A stretch of DNA of 64,000 nt from Nocardia sp. NBC_01327. Lineage in GTDB: Bacteria > Actinomycetota > Actinomycetes > Mycobacteriales > Mycobacteriaceae. Positions within the stretch are counted from its first letter, which is position 1, and the number at the start of each line of letters is the position of its first letter. Location of the stretch: positions 7,626,001-7,690,000 of the forward strand of contig NZ_CP108383.1 of the NCBI RefSeq assembly GCF_035958815.1, read 5' to 3'. The notes beneath the pieces are model-generated. The model was not told the origin of the DNA. It ran no database searches and worked only from the letters and a program-made list of their open reading frames with translations. The position numbers and the translations under genes were made by a program. Shown in pieces: positions 34,175 to 42,549 of the stretch.

Positions 34175-35797
34175 CTACTTGGCGGTCGGCTGCAGCGTGG
34201 TGCTCAGTACGGACACCACGCTGTAGGCCAGGTTGACCAGATCCGAGGCGACACCGTTCTGCCCCATGAGAATCTTGGCCAGCGGGCCGAACATCTTCAC
34301 CACGGACTGCACCAGACCGCTCATCGATTCGACATCCAAGGTATCGGCCGGCTTGGAGTTCTTATCGGTGGTGGACGGAGCCTGTGCACCCGGAGCCGTC
34401 TGCGCACCCGGAGCCGTGATCCCTGGATTGGGAATCGCGCCCGGATTGGACTGCGGCAGTTGCGGTGCGGAGTAACCCGGCCCCTTGGGCTCGATCGGTG
34501 CGGCAATGGGCCGCACCCCACCCGGAAGACCGGCGGACGCATTGCTGACCTTGAACGACGCACCCGGAACCGGCGGCACCGCGGGCTGTGCACCCGGCGC
34601 GGGCTGACCCGGCAGGGCCACCTGCGGCTGCACCGGACCCTCCGGCGCGGTCGTGGGAGCGACCGTCTGCTCCGGAGCCGATTGCGGCGGCACCGCAGCC
34701 GGCGGCGTGGTCGGCGCCGGAGATCCCGACGGGGCCGGCTGCGGCTCGACCGGAGCCACGGCGCCCTGCGGAACCGGTTGCGGCTGCGGCTGACCCGCAC
34801 CGTTCTGCGGCGCCGGCGGCGCTGTGGTGGTCGGAACCACGGTCGGCTCCGGGCTCTGCGGCGCAGCCTGTGGCGCGGGCTGCGCCCCACCCTGCGGCAG
34901 TGCCTGCGGACGGACATCGTTCACCGACGGCACCTGCAATTGCGCGGGCTGTGCCGGCAGTGGCGCGGACGGCGCGACGGCCTGTTCGGCACTGTTCGGC
35001 GGAATCGCTACGCCGAGCAGGTACGACACCACACCGGTGGTGATGGTGACCGCGTGCCGCAGCTGACCCTCCTGCGATTCCAGCAGGGCCGCATCCTCGG
35101 CATTGGCGCCGTTCCCCATTTCGAGGAAGACATCCGGCACGGTGGTCAGCGCCGGTCCCGCGATATCGGCGCGCGTCTGCAGTCCTTCGACCGCGCCGTT
35201 GTAGGTGGCGACCGGGAATCCGGCCTGCGCGTAGGCATCTCGCATGGCCTTGCTGGCCGCCAGGCCCGCGCCGGACTGCACCTCATTGGCCTTGGGATCG
35301 GTGATCGGCAGCTGCGGGATGATCAGGTGGAAGCCGCGCGCATCGGCGGCGGCGCTGTCGGCGTGAATGCTGACAGCGATGTCGGCGCCGGATTGGTTTG
35401 CGGCACGGGCGCGTTCGTCGACGCATCCGCCCCAGCCGATGTCATCGGGGCGGCTCATGACGACGTGAGCCCCGAGTCCCTCCAGCGAGGTGCGCACCAA
35501 TTGCGAGACATCCCAGTTGATGGTGTGTTCGGCGATTCCGTGCAGGCTGGTCATGCCGGTGGTCTGGCATGCCTTGGTGCCGCCGCGGCCGTCATCGACC
35601 TGCTTGGCGACATCCTGATTGTGGTTGGGGCCCTGATGACCCGGGTCCAGGAAGACGGTTTTCCCGGCCAGCCGCTGCGGCAGGTCCGGCAAAACGGGCG
35701 ATGCGAGAGTTGTCGCCGGGATCAACCCGGCCACTGTCGAAAATGCCGCGGCCGTTACGGCGGTGAAGATACCGGCCTTGACCATGTTCGGCTTCAT
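34175..35797 (-). CDS. Secreted N-acetylmuramoyl-L-alanine amidase with Pro-rich tail
   Basis: The 540-residue protein has a signal peptide (AGIFTAVTAAAFSTVAGLIPATTLASP) and an Amidase_3 zinc domain at about 45-265. The ligands His in FLDPGHQG, Glu in GIAEHTINWD and His in VSIHADS, and the catalytic Glu in FLEMGN, are all there. It cleaves the bond between muramic acid and L-Ala in peptidoglycan and resembles mycobacterial Ami1 (Rv3717). A long Pro/Ala/Gln-rich region (about 285-470) and a helical end follow, which Ami1 lacks; it may cross the cell wall or bind partners. It is transcribed alone, with its own terminator. Confidence 0.92.
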   Translation of the reverse strand: MKPNMVKAGIFTAVTAAAFSTVAGLIPATTLASPVLPDLPQRLAGKTVFLDPGHQGPNHNQDVAKQVDDGRGGTKACQTTGMTSLHGIAEHTINWDVSQLVRTSLEGLGAHVVMSRPDDIGWGGCVDERARAANQSGADIAVSIHADSAAADARGFHLIIPQLPITDPKANEVQSGAGLAASKAMRDAYAQAGFPVATYNGAVEGLQTRADIAGPALTTVPDVFLEMGNGANAEDAALLESQEGQLRHAVTITTGVVSYLLGVAIPPNSAEQAVAPSAPLPAQPAQLQVPSVNDVRPQALPQGGAQPAPQAAPQSPEPTVVPTTTAPPAPQNGAGQPQPQPVPQGAVAPVEPQPAPSGSPAPTTPPAAVPPQSAPEQTVAPTTAPEGPVQPQVALPGQPAPGAQPAVPPVPGASFKVSNASAGLPGGVRPIAAPIEPKGPGYSAPQLPQSNPGAIPNPGITAPGAQTAPGAQAPSTTDKNSKPADTLDVESMSGLVQSVVKMFGPLAKILMGQNGVASDLVNLAYSVVSVLSTTLQPTAK

Positions 35798-36062
35798 ACG
35801 CGGCGGCGCTCCCTGGGCACGGGGCGCCCCTCCCTTCCCACTAGTAACACCAAACCCAGCAGTTCACTGTGGCCCCACAGCTATCTCCTGGCAAGCATGG
35901 TCATCAAACTGTTACTTGTGGTCAAACGCCCAATATGCATATGTCGAACTCATTTTCGACACCCTGGGCAAAGGCAGAGCTTCGCCACCGCGCGTGGACC
36001 GGGGGATCTGCGATCAGAGCCGGTCCGGCCGCACGGAGACGACCATTCGAATCCGGGTCGCG

Positions 36063-36533
36063 CTAGCCCGACACGACCGCGTCGCCCTCGACATGCACGG
36101 CTCGGGCATCGAGCGCACGCGGTGCGGGCCCGCCGGCGACAGTGCCGTCGAGATGGAAGGTGCTGCCGTGGCACGGGCATTTGATCAGCCCGTCGGTGAC
36201 CTCACTGACCTTGCAGCCGAGGTGGGTGCAGGTGGAGGAGAACCCGGCGAAGGCGCCGGCGCTCGCCTGGGTGATCACGGTGTCACCCTTGATGACACCG
36301 CCGCCGACCGGCACCTCGGCGGTTTTGGCCAGCTCCGCGCTGCCGTCCTGCTTCTGGTCCGCAAGTCCGTTCGGCTTGTTCTGCACTCCGTTCGGAGCTG
36401 CTGATGCTTTATCACTGACGCTGTTACTGCTGCAGGCCACCGCGGTCAGCGCGGTTGCGGCCACTCCGGTCACGACCAGCGCTGTCCGGCGATCCAGCCG
36501 GAAGCCGCCGGGCGCCCCATCCTGTTCGGTCAT
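36063..36533 (-). CDS. Rieske [2Fe-2S] lipoprotein, Tat-exported
   Basis: This 156-residue protein has a twin-arginine signal (DRRTALVVTGVAATALTAVACSS) that ends in a lipobox with Cys, so it should be folded in the cytoplasm and anchored outside. The Rieske motifs are CTHLGC and CPCHGSTFHLDG, complete for a [2Fe-2S] cluster with two Cys and two His. The ATG at 36533 has AGGAG seven bases upstream. Small Rieske lipoproteins like this are common in actinobacteria, and their redox partner is not known. It lies 90 bases after a sigma factor gene in the same direction. Confidence 0.9.
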   Translation of the reverse strand: MTEQDGAPGGFRLDRRTALVVTGVAATALTAVACSSNSVSDKASAAPNGVQNKPNGLADQKQDGSAELAKTAEVPVGGGVIKGDTVITQASAGAFAGFSSTCTHLGCKVSEVTDGLIKCPCHGSTFHLDGTVAGGPAPRALDARAVHVEGDAVVSG

Positions 36534-36623
36534 GGGCTTACTCCTCGATCGAGGCGGACGAATACCGTCCACACCTGTGTGACGTGGCAGCCGCACCGGA
36601 GGTTCACTCGGCCCGGAGGTTCA

Positions 36624-37202
36624 CTAGGCGCTGACGGGCAGGCGGCGCAGCGAGCGCAGCGCGTAATGCACGCGGGTCTTGACCGTGCCGACGGGAATGC
36701 CCAGATCGGCGGCCACATCCTGATAGGCGCGGTCGCGCAGGATGACCTGGACGACGGCGTCGCGCTGCGGTCCGGGCAGGTGGGCGAGGAGTTCGGTGAC
36801 CAGGAGACCGTCGGCGAGCCGGTCGGTGAAGTCGGGTCCGGCGCCGCGGCCCTCGGCGAGATCGGTGATCTCGTCCCAGTGCGCGTCACCGGGCCGGGCC
36901 GCGCGCACCCGGGCGATATCGGTGAGGATATTGCGCTCGATGGTGAGCAGCCAGGTGCGAACGCTGCCACGGGCCGGGTCATAGCTGGCGCAGGCCTTCC
37001 ACGCCCGCAGCAGGGTCTCCTGAACAGCGTGTTCGGCGAGGCCGGTATCGCCGAGCCGGCGCAGTGCCCGCCAGTGCAGCAGCGCCTTGTCCGAGGTGAG
37101 GACGTCGGAAAGACCGGATTCGGTACAGAGCCGGGCGCAGTCGGTGGCGCAGGTGAGCGGGCCGGTCCCGGCGCCGTCCGCGAGCGGGCGAAGACTTCTC
37201 AT
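36624..37202 (-). CDS. ECF-type RNA polymerase sigma factor
   Basis: The 192-residue protein has sigma region 2 (RLGDTGLAEHAVQETLLRAWKACASYDPARGSVRTWLLTIERNILTDIARVRAARP) and region 4 (LPGPQRDAVVQVILRDRAYQDVAADLGIPVGTVKTRVHYALRSLRRL). There is no region 1 or 3. The ATG at 37202 is used, as residues upstream do not resemble the family. An anti-sigma gene would normally follow, but the next gene encodes the Rieske lipoprotein, so the control mechanism is unclear. Confidence 0.88.
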   Translation of the reverse strand: MRSLRPLADGAGTGPLTCATDCARLCTESGLSDVLTSDKALLHWRALRRLGDTGLAEHAVQETLLRAWKACASYDPARGSVRTWLLTIERNILTDIARVRAARPGDAHWDEITDLAEGRGAGPDFTDRLADGLLVTELLAHLPGPQRDAVVQVILRDRAYQDVAADLGIPVGTVKTRVHYALRSLRRLPVSA

Positions 37203-37426
37203 ATCTGAATATCGTTGGCGGGGGCCAGAAGAGCATCGAAGTTCGAGACCGATTTCCGGAGACAAACCGCACAATCGAAACCGGTTAGTACGCAATCAAT
37301 TACGCGGAACGCCCGAAACGGACGCCGAATATCTGATAGACCCCTCCCGGGAGATAGCGGGGATCACCCAGACCGTGCGCGTTCGCGAGGCCGCGCCGAT
37401 TCAGTGAGTTCGAGGAGGGAAACACT

Positions 37427-37813
37427 GTGCGTGCACGCGCGCTCGTGACCGCGGGGGCCATAACTTCCGCACTGCTTATGTCTTTATCCGGTACAGCCAT
37501 GTCCGGAACGGCCGCCGCCGCCCCGGCGGATCAGATCCCGGGTGACGGCCTCTACCTGGTGAACGTGGATATCCAGCCGGGCAACTACGTCTCCGACGGC
37601 ACCGGCAATGCGGACGCCTGTTTCTGGCGGCGGCTCTGGCATGTGCAGACCGATACCGATTACAACGATCCGAACTACTACGTGATCGCCAGCGATTTCA
37701 CGCGCCAGCATCCCCTGCATATCGTTATCAAAGCTACCGATGTCGCATTCCGTACCGATAACTGCGGAGCCTGGCGCCCGGACCCCAATCCACTGAGCAC
37801 CGGCTCGTCTTAG
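37427..37813 (+). CDS. Small secreted protein
   Basis: The 128-residue product has a signal peptide (ARALVTAGAITSALLMSLSGTAMSGTAAAAPA). The mature part is a compact domain with two Cys, in ACFWRRL and NCGAW, which may form a disulfide. The pattern PGNYVSDG...CFWRRL...VIASDF...DVAFRTDNCGAW recurs in many actinobacterial exported proteins of unknown function. The GTG at 37427 follows GAGGAGGG. It is divergent from the sigma factor gene across 224 bases. Confidence 0.85.
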   Translation: MRARALVTAGAITSALLMSLSGTAMSGTAAAAPADQIPGDGLYLVNVDIQPGNYVSDGTGNADACFWRRLWHVQTDTDYNDPNYYVIASDFTRQHPLHIVIKATDVAFRTDNCGAWRPDPNPLSTGSS

Positions 37814-37889
37814 TGACAATTGTCAATTCGTTGCAGGCGCCCCACAAAAATAGCCTCTAACCAGCGGTAGTCTCATGGTAGTCTGAATC

Positions 37890-38192
37890 GTGGCAATCGA
37901 GTGGTACTTTGCGCTGGCTCAGGTACTGACCCGCGCCGGGATCGACATCGACGACGTATTCGATCTGGTGAATGCCTGGCTAGCCGGCGAACGCCCGGTA
38001 TGGCTGCGGCCTGCGGACGACCGCGCTACAGGTACCCGGTACGTGGTGCTGTGGGCACGCACCGGAGAGGGTCGGCCACTCGCGGTCCTGGCCCGCGTCA
38101 TGGGCCCCGATCTCTACATCTGCGGCGCAAACTACCTACGCCCCGAACAGGTCACCGAATTCGAGAAATGGGAGGCGACCCGCAATGACTGA
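37890..38192 (+). CDS. Unknown 100-residue protein, possible toxin of a toxin-antitoxin pair
   Basis: I do not recognise this protein. It has a helical first half (WYFALAQVLTRAGIDIDDVFDLVNAWLAGE) and a beta-rich second half (RYVVLWARTGEGRPLAVLARVMGPDLYICGANYL), a shape compatible with RelE/BrnT-type folds, but the key residues cannot be matched. Its last eight bases overlap the next gene, which encodes a ribbon-helix-helix protein. The GTG start follows TAGTCT by five bases, suggesting a leaderless transcript, and GGTAGTCT occurs twice upstream at about 37865-37885. Confidence 0.7.
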   Translation: MAIEWYFALAQVLTRAGIDIDDVFDLVNAWLAGERPVWLRPADDRATGTRYVVLWARTGEGRPLAVLARVMGPDLYICGANYLRPEQVTEFEKWEATRND

Positions 38193-38502
38193 CCCGTACC
38201 CCACCAACGCCGACGATATGAACGCCATCATGGATCGACTGAACTACCGCGACGACGAACCGGTGGACGTGCCGGTCCAGACCGGCCAGGATACCGGGGC
38301 TGACCTCGTCCCACGATCCATCAAGCTGCCTGGCGAGCTCGACACCCGATGCAAGGCTCGCGCGTTGCGGCTCGGGATGAGCCAGAGCGCCTACATCCGC
38401 TCGTTGATCGAACGCGACCTGGCCCAAGACGAACAGCATGATCGTCCGGTGATGTGGTCGGATCTGGCGCGGATAGTCACCGAGCTAGGCCGTACCGCGT
38501 GA
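38185..38502 (+). CDS. Ribbon-helix-helix (CopG/BrnA-like) protein, probable antitoxin
   Basis: The 105 residues carry a ribbon-helix-helix motif in the middle: VPRSIKLPGELDTRCKARALRLGMSQSAYIRSLIERDL (about 44-81). Such proteins bind DNA as dimers and often serve as antitoxins that repress their own operon. The gene overlaps the preceding one by eight bases and has GGAGG eight bases before its ATG. The order toxin-then-antitoxin fits BrnT/BrnA and HigB/HigA layouts. The 40-residue acidic N-terminus (DDMNAIMDRLNYRDDEPVD) could be the toxin-binding part, which is inference. Confidence 0.75.
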   Translation: MTDPYPTNADDMNAIMDRLNYRDDEPVDVPVQTGQDTGADLVPRSIKLPGELDTRCKARALRLGMSQSAYIRSLIERDLAQDEQHDRPVMWSDLARIVTELGRTA

Positions 38503-38544
38503 TTGCCGCCCTGATGCCGCGGTCGCAGCACTAACATCGGCCCG

Positions 38545-39297
38545 ATGGCGAAGTTCACGACCTGGGACGGCTTACAGCTCAACTACCGCGTGTGGGAGGG
38601 CGAGGGCATGCCCGTCGTGCTGCAGCACGGCGTGGTCGCCGACACCAATGCGAATTGGATGAGTGTGGGCATCGTGGCGGCGCTGCAGGCCGCCGGGCAT
38701 CACATCATCTCGCTCGATGCGCGCGGGCACGGGCGCTCGGAGAAGCCGCACGATCCGGCGCGCTACTCCTGGCAGGCCATGACCGCGGATATGCGGGCGC
38801 TCTTCGACGAGCTCGGCCTGGATGAGGTTGCGCTGGTCGGATATTCGATGGGCGGGATCATCTCGATCCTGGTGGCGCAGGCCGACGATCGGGTCAAGCG
38901 GCTGGCGGTGGGCGGCATCGGGTCCGGCGTGGTGGACTGCGGCGGAATCGATTGGCGGGTCATCGAAGCCGCCGATATCGCCGCCGCCATGACGGGCGAC
39001 GGGTCCACCGCCGCACCACAGGCACAGATGTTCCGCATGCTGGCGGACGTACTCGGCACCGATCGCGAGGCGATCGCCGCACTGGCGGCGGGCCTGAACG
39101 AGGCGCCGATCAAGACCGTCGCCGATATCACGATCCCCACCCTGGTGGTGGCCGGTGACGCCGATCCGTTCGCGGCCGAACCGCAGCGGCTGGCCGCGGC
39201 GTTCCCGGATGCGCGCCTGGTGACGGTGCCCGGCGATCACCTGGTGGCCACCGCCGATCCCGGTTTCGCGGCGGCCCTGGTGGAGTTCCTGCGCTGA
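38545..39297 (+). CDS. Alpha/beta hydrolase
   Basis: This 250-residue single-domain hydrolase has the oxyanion region VVLQHGVVADTNANW, ISLDARGHGRSEKP, the nucleophile elbow LVGYSMGGIIS (Ser at about 112), an Asp in VVAGDADPF and the catalytic His in VPGDHLVA. These are the complete triad of the family. No signal peptide is present, so it is cytoplasmic. The substrate is unknown. It follows the toxin-antitoxin-like pair by 42 bases. Confidence 0.88.
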   Translation: MAKFTTWDGLQLNYRVWEGEGMPVVLQHGVVADTNANWMSVGIVAALQAAGHHIISLDARGHGRSEKPHDPARYSWQAMTADMRALFDELGLDEVALVGYSMGGIISILVAQADDRVKRLAVGGIGSGVVDCGGIDWRVIEAADIAAAMTGDGSTAAPQAQMFRMLADVLGTDREAIAALAAGLNEAPIKTVADITIPTLVVAGDADPFAAEPQRLAAAFPDARLVTVPGDHLVATADPGFAAALVEFLR

Positions 39298-39322
39298 GCC
39301 GCAACAGCTCTCGATGCGGCGC

Positions 39323-40702
39323 TCAGTACTGGCGGCGGTGCGGCACGAACTCCAGGGTGAGCAGGGCGATCGCCGCGATCAGCACCTCGCGCCAGCGAAT
39401 CAGCACGTAGCGCTGATCGGCGAAGGCATTGAACTTGCGCAGGAACCGGTACAGCGATTCCAGCCGGATGAGCGGATCACCGAGTCGCACAGCCATATAC
39501 GCCGTCTGCCCGAGCCGCGAGCGCCCCTTCTCCGCGAAGAGCTCCGGAAAAGCCGCGAAGGCCAGCGAGATTCGGGTGATGCCGTGCGCGCGGGCGTACT
39601 CGACGAGGTCGACGATCATGCGTTCGTCGAGCCCGTTGGGGGCGTCCTTGCGCCGCCACGGCACGTCCAGACTCAGCTCGCGGCCATCGCCGGAGACGCC
39701 GTAGCGCTGGAAGCCGGCCACCTGGCCGTCGGCGTCGCGGGCCATGACCACCAGCATGCCCGGATGCCGTCCGTCGAGCAGGTGGTCGAGGATCATGGAG
39801 AATCCGCGGGTCTGCCGCCCGTGACCCCATTCGTCGACAATGGCGAGCAGCGTTTCGCGCTGCGGTTCGGTGAGCGCGGCCTCCGGAATCACCTCGGTGG
39901 TGACACCGAAGTTGCGGGTGCGGCTGACCGCCTGGCGCAGATTGCGGAAGTGGCGTCCCACCATGTCGAATCCAGCGACCTCGATCACCACGTCCCGCCC
40001 GATCGGGACGGCGTGCAGGCCGCGGTGCTCCAGGGCGCGGTGCTGCCAGATCTCGGTGAGTTCCGGGCTCGCCCCCAGCACCGCGATGCGCCAGCCGTGA
40101 TCACTGGCGAATTCCGAGAATTCGGTGACCAATTCGCGGAATCTGCCCTTGTCACCGATGGGATCGCCCGCGACGACGGCAATGCCCAGCCGGGTCCGGT
40201 ACGCGACGGCCGCCGAGGAATCGGCATTGAAGTAGTAGCTCTTGGACGAGTGCAGCGCGAACGGCGCGACCGGATCGTCGGTGCTGCGCCGCACCAGGTC
40301 GGCCACACGCGGCAGCTGCTCGGGTTGCGGCTTGCTGTTCTGCGGGGCCATCAGGATCAGCCCGGTCGCGGCGAGGAAGACGAAACCCACCCCCGCGTGA
40401 TCGGTGCGATAGCTGAAGTTCGCGATCACCAGCACGACGGCGGCGGCGGTGAGATGCGGGAGCGTGAGGGGACGCCGCAGGTACAGCCCGCGCGCCACGA
40501 ACAATCCGGCAATGGAGACCGCCACGAACCAGCCGTGGTCGTTGCCCTCGCTGGACGCGCGCTCGGCCGCCCAGGTCAACACCAGGCTGGCCAGCACCAG
40601 AGCACCTATGAGCGGGACGCGGGTGCCCGGTCCGGCGGTGAAAACGGTCTCTCGATAAGCGGTCAGGCCGGAGGTCCGCACCGCCATATTCTCATCAGAC
40701 AT
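39323..40702 (-). CDS. DUF2156 membrane protein, phosphatidylglycerol lysyltransferase-like
   Basis: The 459-residue protein starts with three or four membrane segments (VPLIGALVLASLVLTWAAE, GWFVAVSIAGLFVARGLYL, LTAAAVVLVIANFS, GFVFLAATGLILMA). A cytoplasmic DUF2156 domain of the GNAT-like type seen in MprF/LysX C-terminal halves follows (ALHSSKSYYFNADSSAAVAYRTRLGIAVVAGDPIGDKGRFRELVTEF to ELSLDVPWRRKDAPNGLDERMIVDLVEYARAHG). MprF uses this domain to put Lys on lipids; whether this protein does so is unproven. M. tuberculosis Rv1619 is similar in layout. The ATG has GGAAG nearby. Confidence 0.85.
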   Translation of the reverse strand: MSDENMAVRTSGLTAYRETVFTAGPGTRVPLIGALVLASLVLTWAAERASSEGNDHGWFVAVSIAGLFVARGLYLRRPLTLPHLTAAAVVLVIANFSYRTDHAGVGFVFLAATGLILMAPQNSKPQPEQLPRVADLVRRSTDDPVAPFALHSSKSYYFNADSSAAVAYRTRLGIAVVAGDPIGDKGRFRELVTEFSEFASDHGWRIAVLGASPELTEIWQHRALEHRGLHAVPIGRDVVIEVAGFDMVGRHFRNLRQAVSRTRNFGVTTEVIPEAALTEPQRETLLAIVDEWGHGRQTRGFSMILDHLLDGRHPGMLVVMARDADGQVAGFQRYGVSGDGRELSLDVPWRRKDAPNGLDERMIVDLVEYARAHGITRISLAFAAFPELFAEKGRSRLGQTAYMAVRLGDPLIRLESLYRFLRKFNAFADQRYVLIRWREVLIAAIALLTLEFVPHRRQY

Positions 40703-40811
40703 GCCGCTTCCTTTGCTTGCTATGCGGCCCGCTCACCAGTCGTCTCCCCATGGTGATCCTCCTCGGTCCCTATCAACACACTATGCGGGAGAGACGATTC
40801 GAAGCACGCAG

Positions 40812-41810
40812 TTATTCCGGCCATCCCCGCCACGGGCTCTCGAGTACGGGGTCGGTAATGCCTCCGGGGCAGGCCAGAGCGGGTGCGTCCCAACCAGCGA
40901 GACGCGATCCCGCGGCATAGGCGGAGTGCAGGAAATCCAGGGTCGCGCCCACCGGGTCGGGGCTGCGCCGGGCCGCGTCGTAGGCGTAGTAGGCGGCGTG
41001 CGCGGAACCGGACGGCACCCAGCGGGCCTCGGGCGGCTGCAGTGGAAGTTCGGTCAGCCCTTCGGGTTCCGGTGCGGTGTAGGAGTAGAAGGTGGGTTCG
41101 GGCACTTTGCTGTCGCCGAACCAGAATCCGGCGCTGATCTCCTCACGCGAATACGCTTCGCGCGTCACGGGATCCACGCTGGCGGGCAGATCGATCTTGC
41201 GGTCGGAGAAGCGCTGCACCGCCAGATCGAAGGTGTGCCAGAACAGTTGGACCGGGCTGATCTTGCCCGAATAGGTGGCGCTGAACTCCTCGAGAATGCG
41301 GGCCACCTGGCTGGTGACCTGGAACGCGCGCTGGGCGGCGACCGGGTCGTAGTGGTGGTGCTCCTCGTCCTCGGCGAAGGGGCGGCCGTGGTCGGGCAGA
41401 TCGTAGGGCGTGGGATGCGCGATCGTGACCTCGATGCCCAGATTCTCCAGGGCCCGCACGACCTCGCCGTAGAAGCTCGCCACCGACTGGCCGCCGAGCG
41501 GGATCTCCTCCTGGGTGCCGCGGTCGCTGGAGATGCGCAGGACGTGATCGAAGAAATCGAAGTCGCAGGTGAACACGGGACCGTCGGTGGCGGTGCCCAG
41601 CGGCACGGTGGACCATCCGCGCGCGGTCACGCGGTAGGTCATATGCCACCAGTGATTGCGGCGGATGCCTTTGGCCAGGGCCACCTTGCCGACGATCTGC
41701 ACAAAGCGGTGCAGCGTCTCCTTGGTCGGCCGCCACGCGTCCAGCGGCAGCGCGGGCAGCGCCTCCCCCGTCGCCGGGCCCAGTGTGCTGGTTCCCGCGG
41801 ACTCGCCCAT
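40812..41810 (-). CDS. DUF5996 family protein
   Basis: The 332-residue cytoplasmic protein fits the DUF5996 family: LPLDAWRPTKETLHRFVQIVGKVALA at the start, NHWWHMTYRVTARGWST, FDFFDHVLRI, SGKISPVQLFWHTFDLAVQRFSDR and FWFGDSKVPEPTFYSYTAPEPEGL. Members are widespread in actinobacteria and proteobacteria without known function. The ATG at 41810 is used; GTG at 41822 would add four residues. It is 88 bases downstream of the FMN reductase gene on the same strand. Confidence 0.82.
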   Translation of the reverse strand: MGESAGTSTLGPATGEALPALPLDAWRPTKETLHRFVQIVGKVALAKGIRRNHWWHMTYRVTARGWSTVPLGTATDGPVFTCDFDFFDHVLRISSDRGTQEEIPLGGQSVASFYGEVVRALENLGIEVTIAHPTPYDLPDHGRPFAEDEEHHHYDPVAAQRAFQVTSQVARILEEFSATYSGKISPVQLFWHTFDLAVQRFSDRKIDLPASVDPVTREAYSREEISAGFWFGDSKVPEPTFYSYTAPEPEGLTELPLQPPEARWVPSGSAHAAYYAYDAARRSPDPVGATLDFLHSAYAAGSRLAGWDAPALACPGGITDPVLESPWRGWPE

Positions 41811-41898
41811 GTCCCTACCCACTTTCGTCGAGACGTTCGTGTTCGAGGCCGGCAGTGCGGGCGGCCGATATCGGGCAGCCGCCGCAAAGCCTACTCAG

Positions 41899-42549
41899 CT
41901 ACTGAGTAGCTATAACATCCGTCCGCCGATCTGCCCGCACCCGGTCCCCGCCGAGCAGCTGCGCGAAGGGCACCGGCTGGTCGTACGGATCGGCGGTCAC
42001 GCGCCCCGGGTGCCGTGCCACCAGATCGGCGAATTCTCCTGCCGCACGCAGAATTCTGTCACTCAGTCCGGTGTCCGCGCCGGAACTTCCGGACCCCCAG
42101 TCCTCGGAGGCGGCGTATACCGACGTCGGCGCGACCACCGCACGCAGATAGGCGAAGAGCGGCCGTACCGCGTGCTCGAGCGCCAGCGAATGGCGTGCGG
42201 TACCTCCGGTGGCCGCGATGAGCACCGGCTTCCCGATGAGCGAATCCGGTTCGAGCACATCGAAGAAGGTCTTGAAAAGGCCGCTGTAGGAGGCATTGAA
42301 GATGGGTGTGACCGCGATGACGCCGTCGGCGGTCACCACCTTGTCGACGGCTTCACGCAGGGCGCCGGCCGCGAACCCGGTGACCAGGTTGTCGGCCAGA
42401 CCGTGGGCGAGATCGCGCAGCTCGATGATGTCGAATTCGAGCTCCGCTCCGGTCAGGGCCGCCCCGGTGGCAGCGATCAGGCGATCGGCCAGCAACCGGG
42501 TCGACGAGGGCTGCGAGAGCCCGGCGGAGAGCACTGCGATACGGGTCAT
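41899..42549 (-). CDS. CE1759-family FMN reductase
   Basis: This 216-residue flavodoxin-like NAD(P)H:FMN reductase has LSAGLSQPSSTRLLADRLI, VTPIFNASYSGLFKTFFDVLEPDSLIGKPVLIAATGG and the usual alternating strand/helix order. The family is named after a Corynebacterium gene that lies next to a luciferase-like monooxygenase gene. The same is true here: its ATG overlaps the stop of the monooxygenase (ATGA at 42546-42549). It should supply reduced FMN to that partner. Confidence 0.9.
   Translation of the reverse strand: MTRIAVLSAGLSQPSSTRLLADRLIAATGAALTGAELEFDIIELRDLAHGLADNLVTGFAAGALREAVDKVVTADGVIAVTPIFNASYSGLFKTFFDVLEPDSLIGKPVLIAATGGTARHSLALEHAVRPLFAYLRAVVAPTSVYAASEDWGSGSSGADTGLSDRILRAAGEFADLVARHPGRVTADPYDQPVPFAQLLGGDRVRADRRTDVIATQ

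Noticed and set aside
35798..36062. c-di-AMP (ydaO) riboswitch before the peptidoglycan amidase
   Set aside because: Such riboswitches precede some actinobacterial wall hydrolase genes, but the conserved stretches are not visible here.
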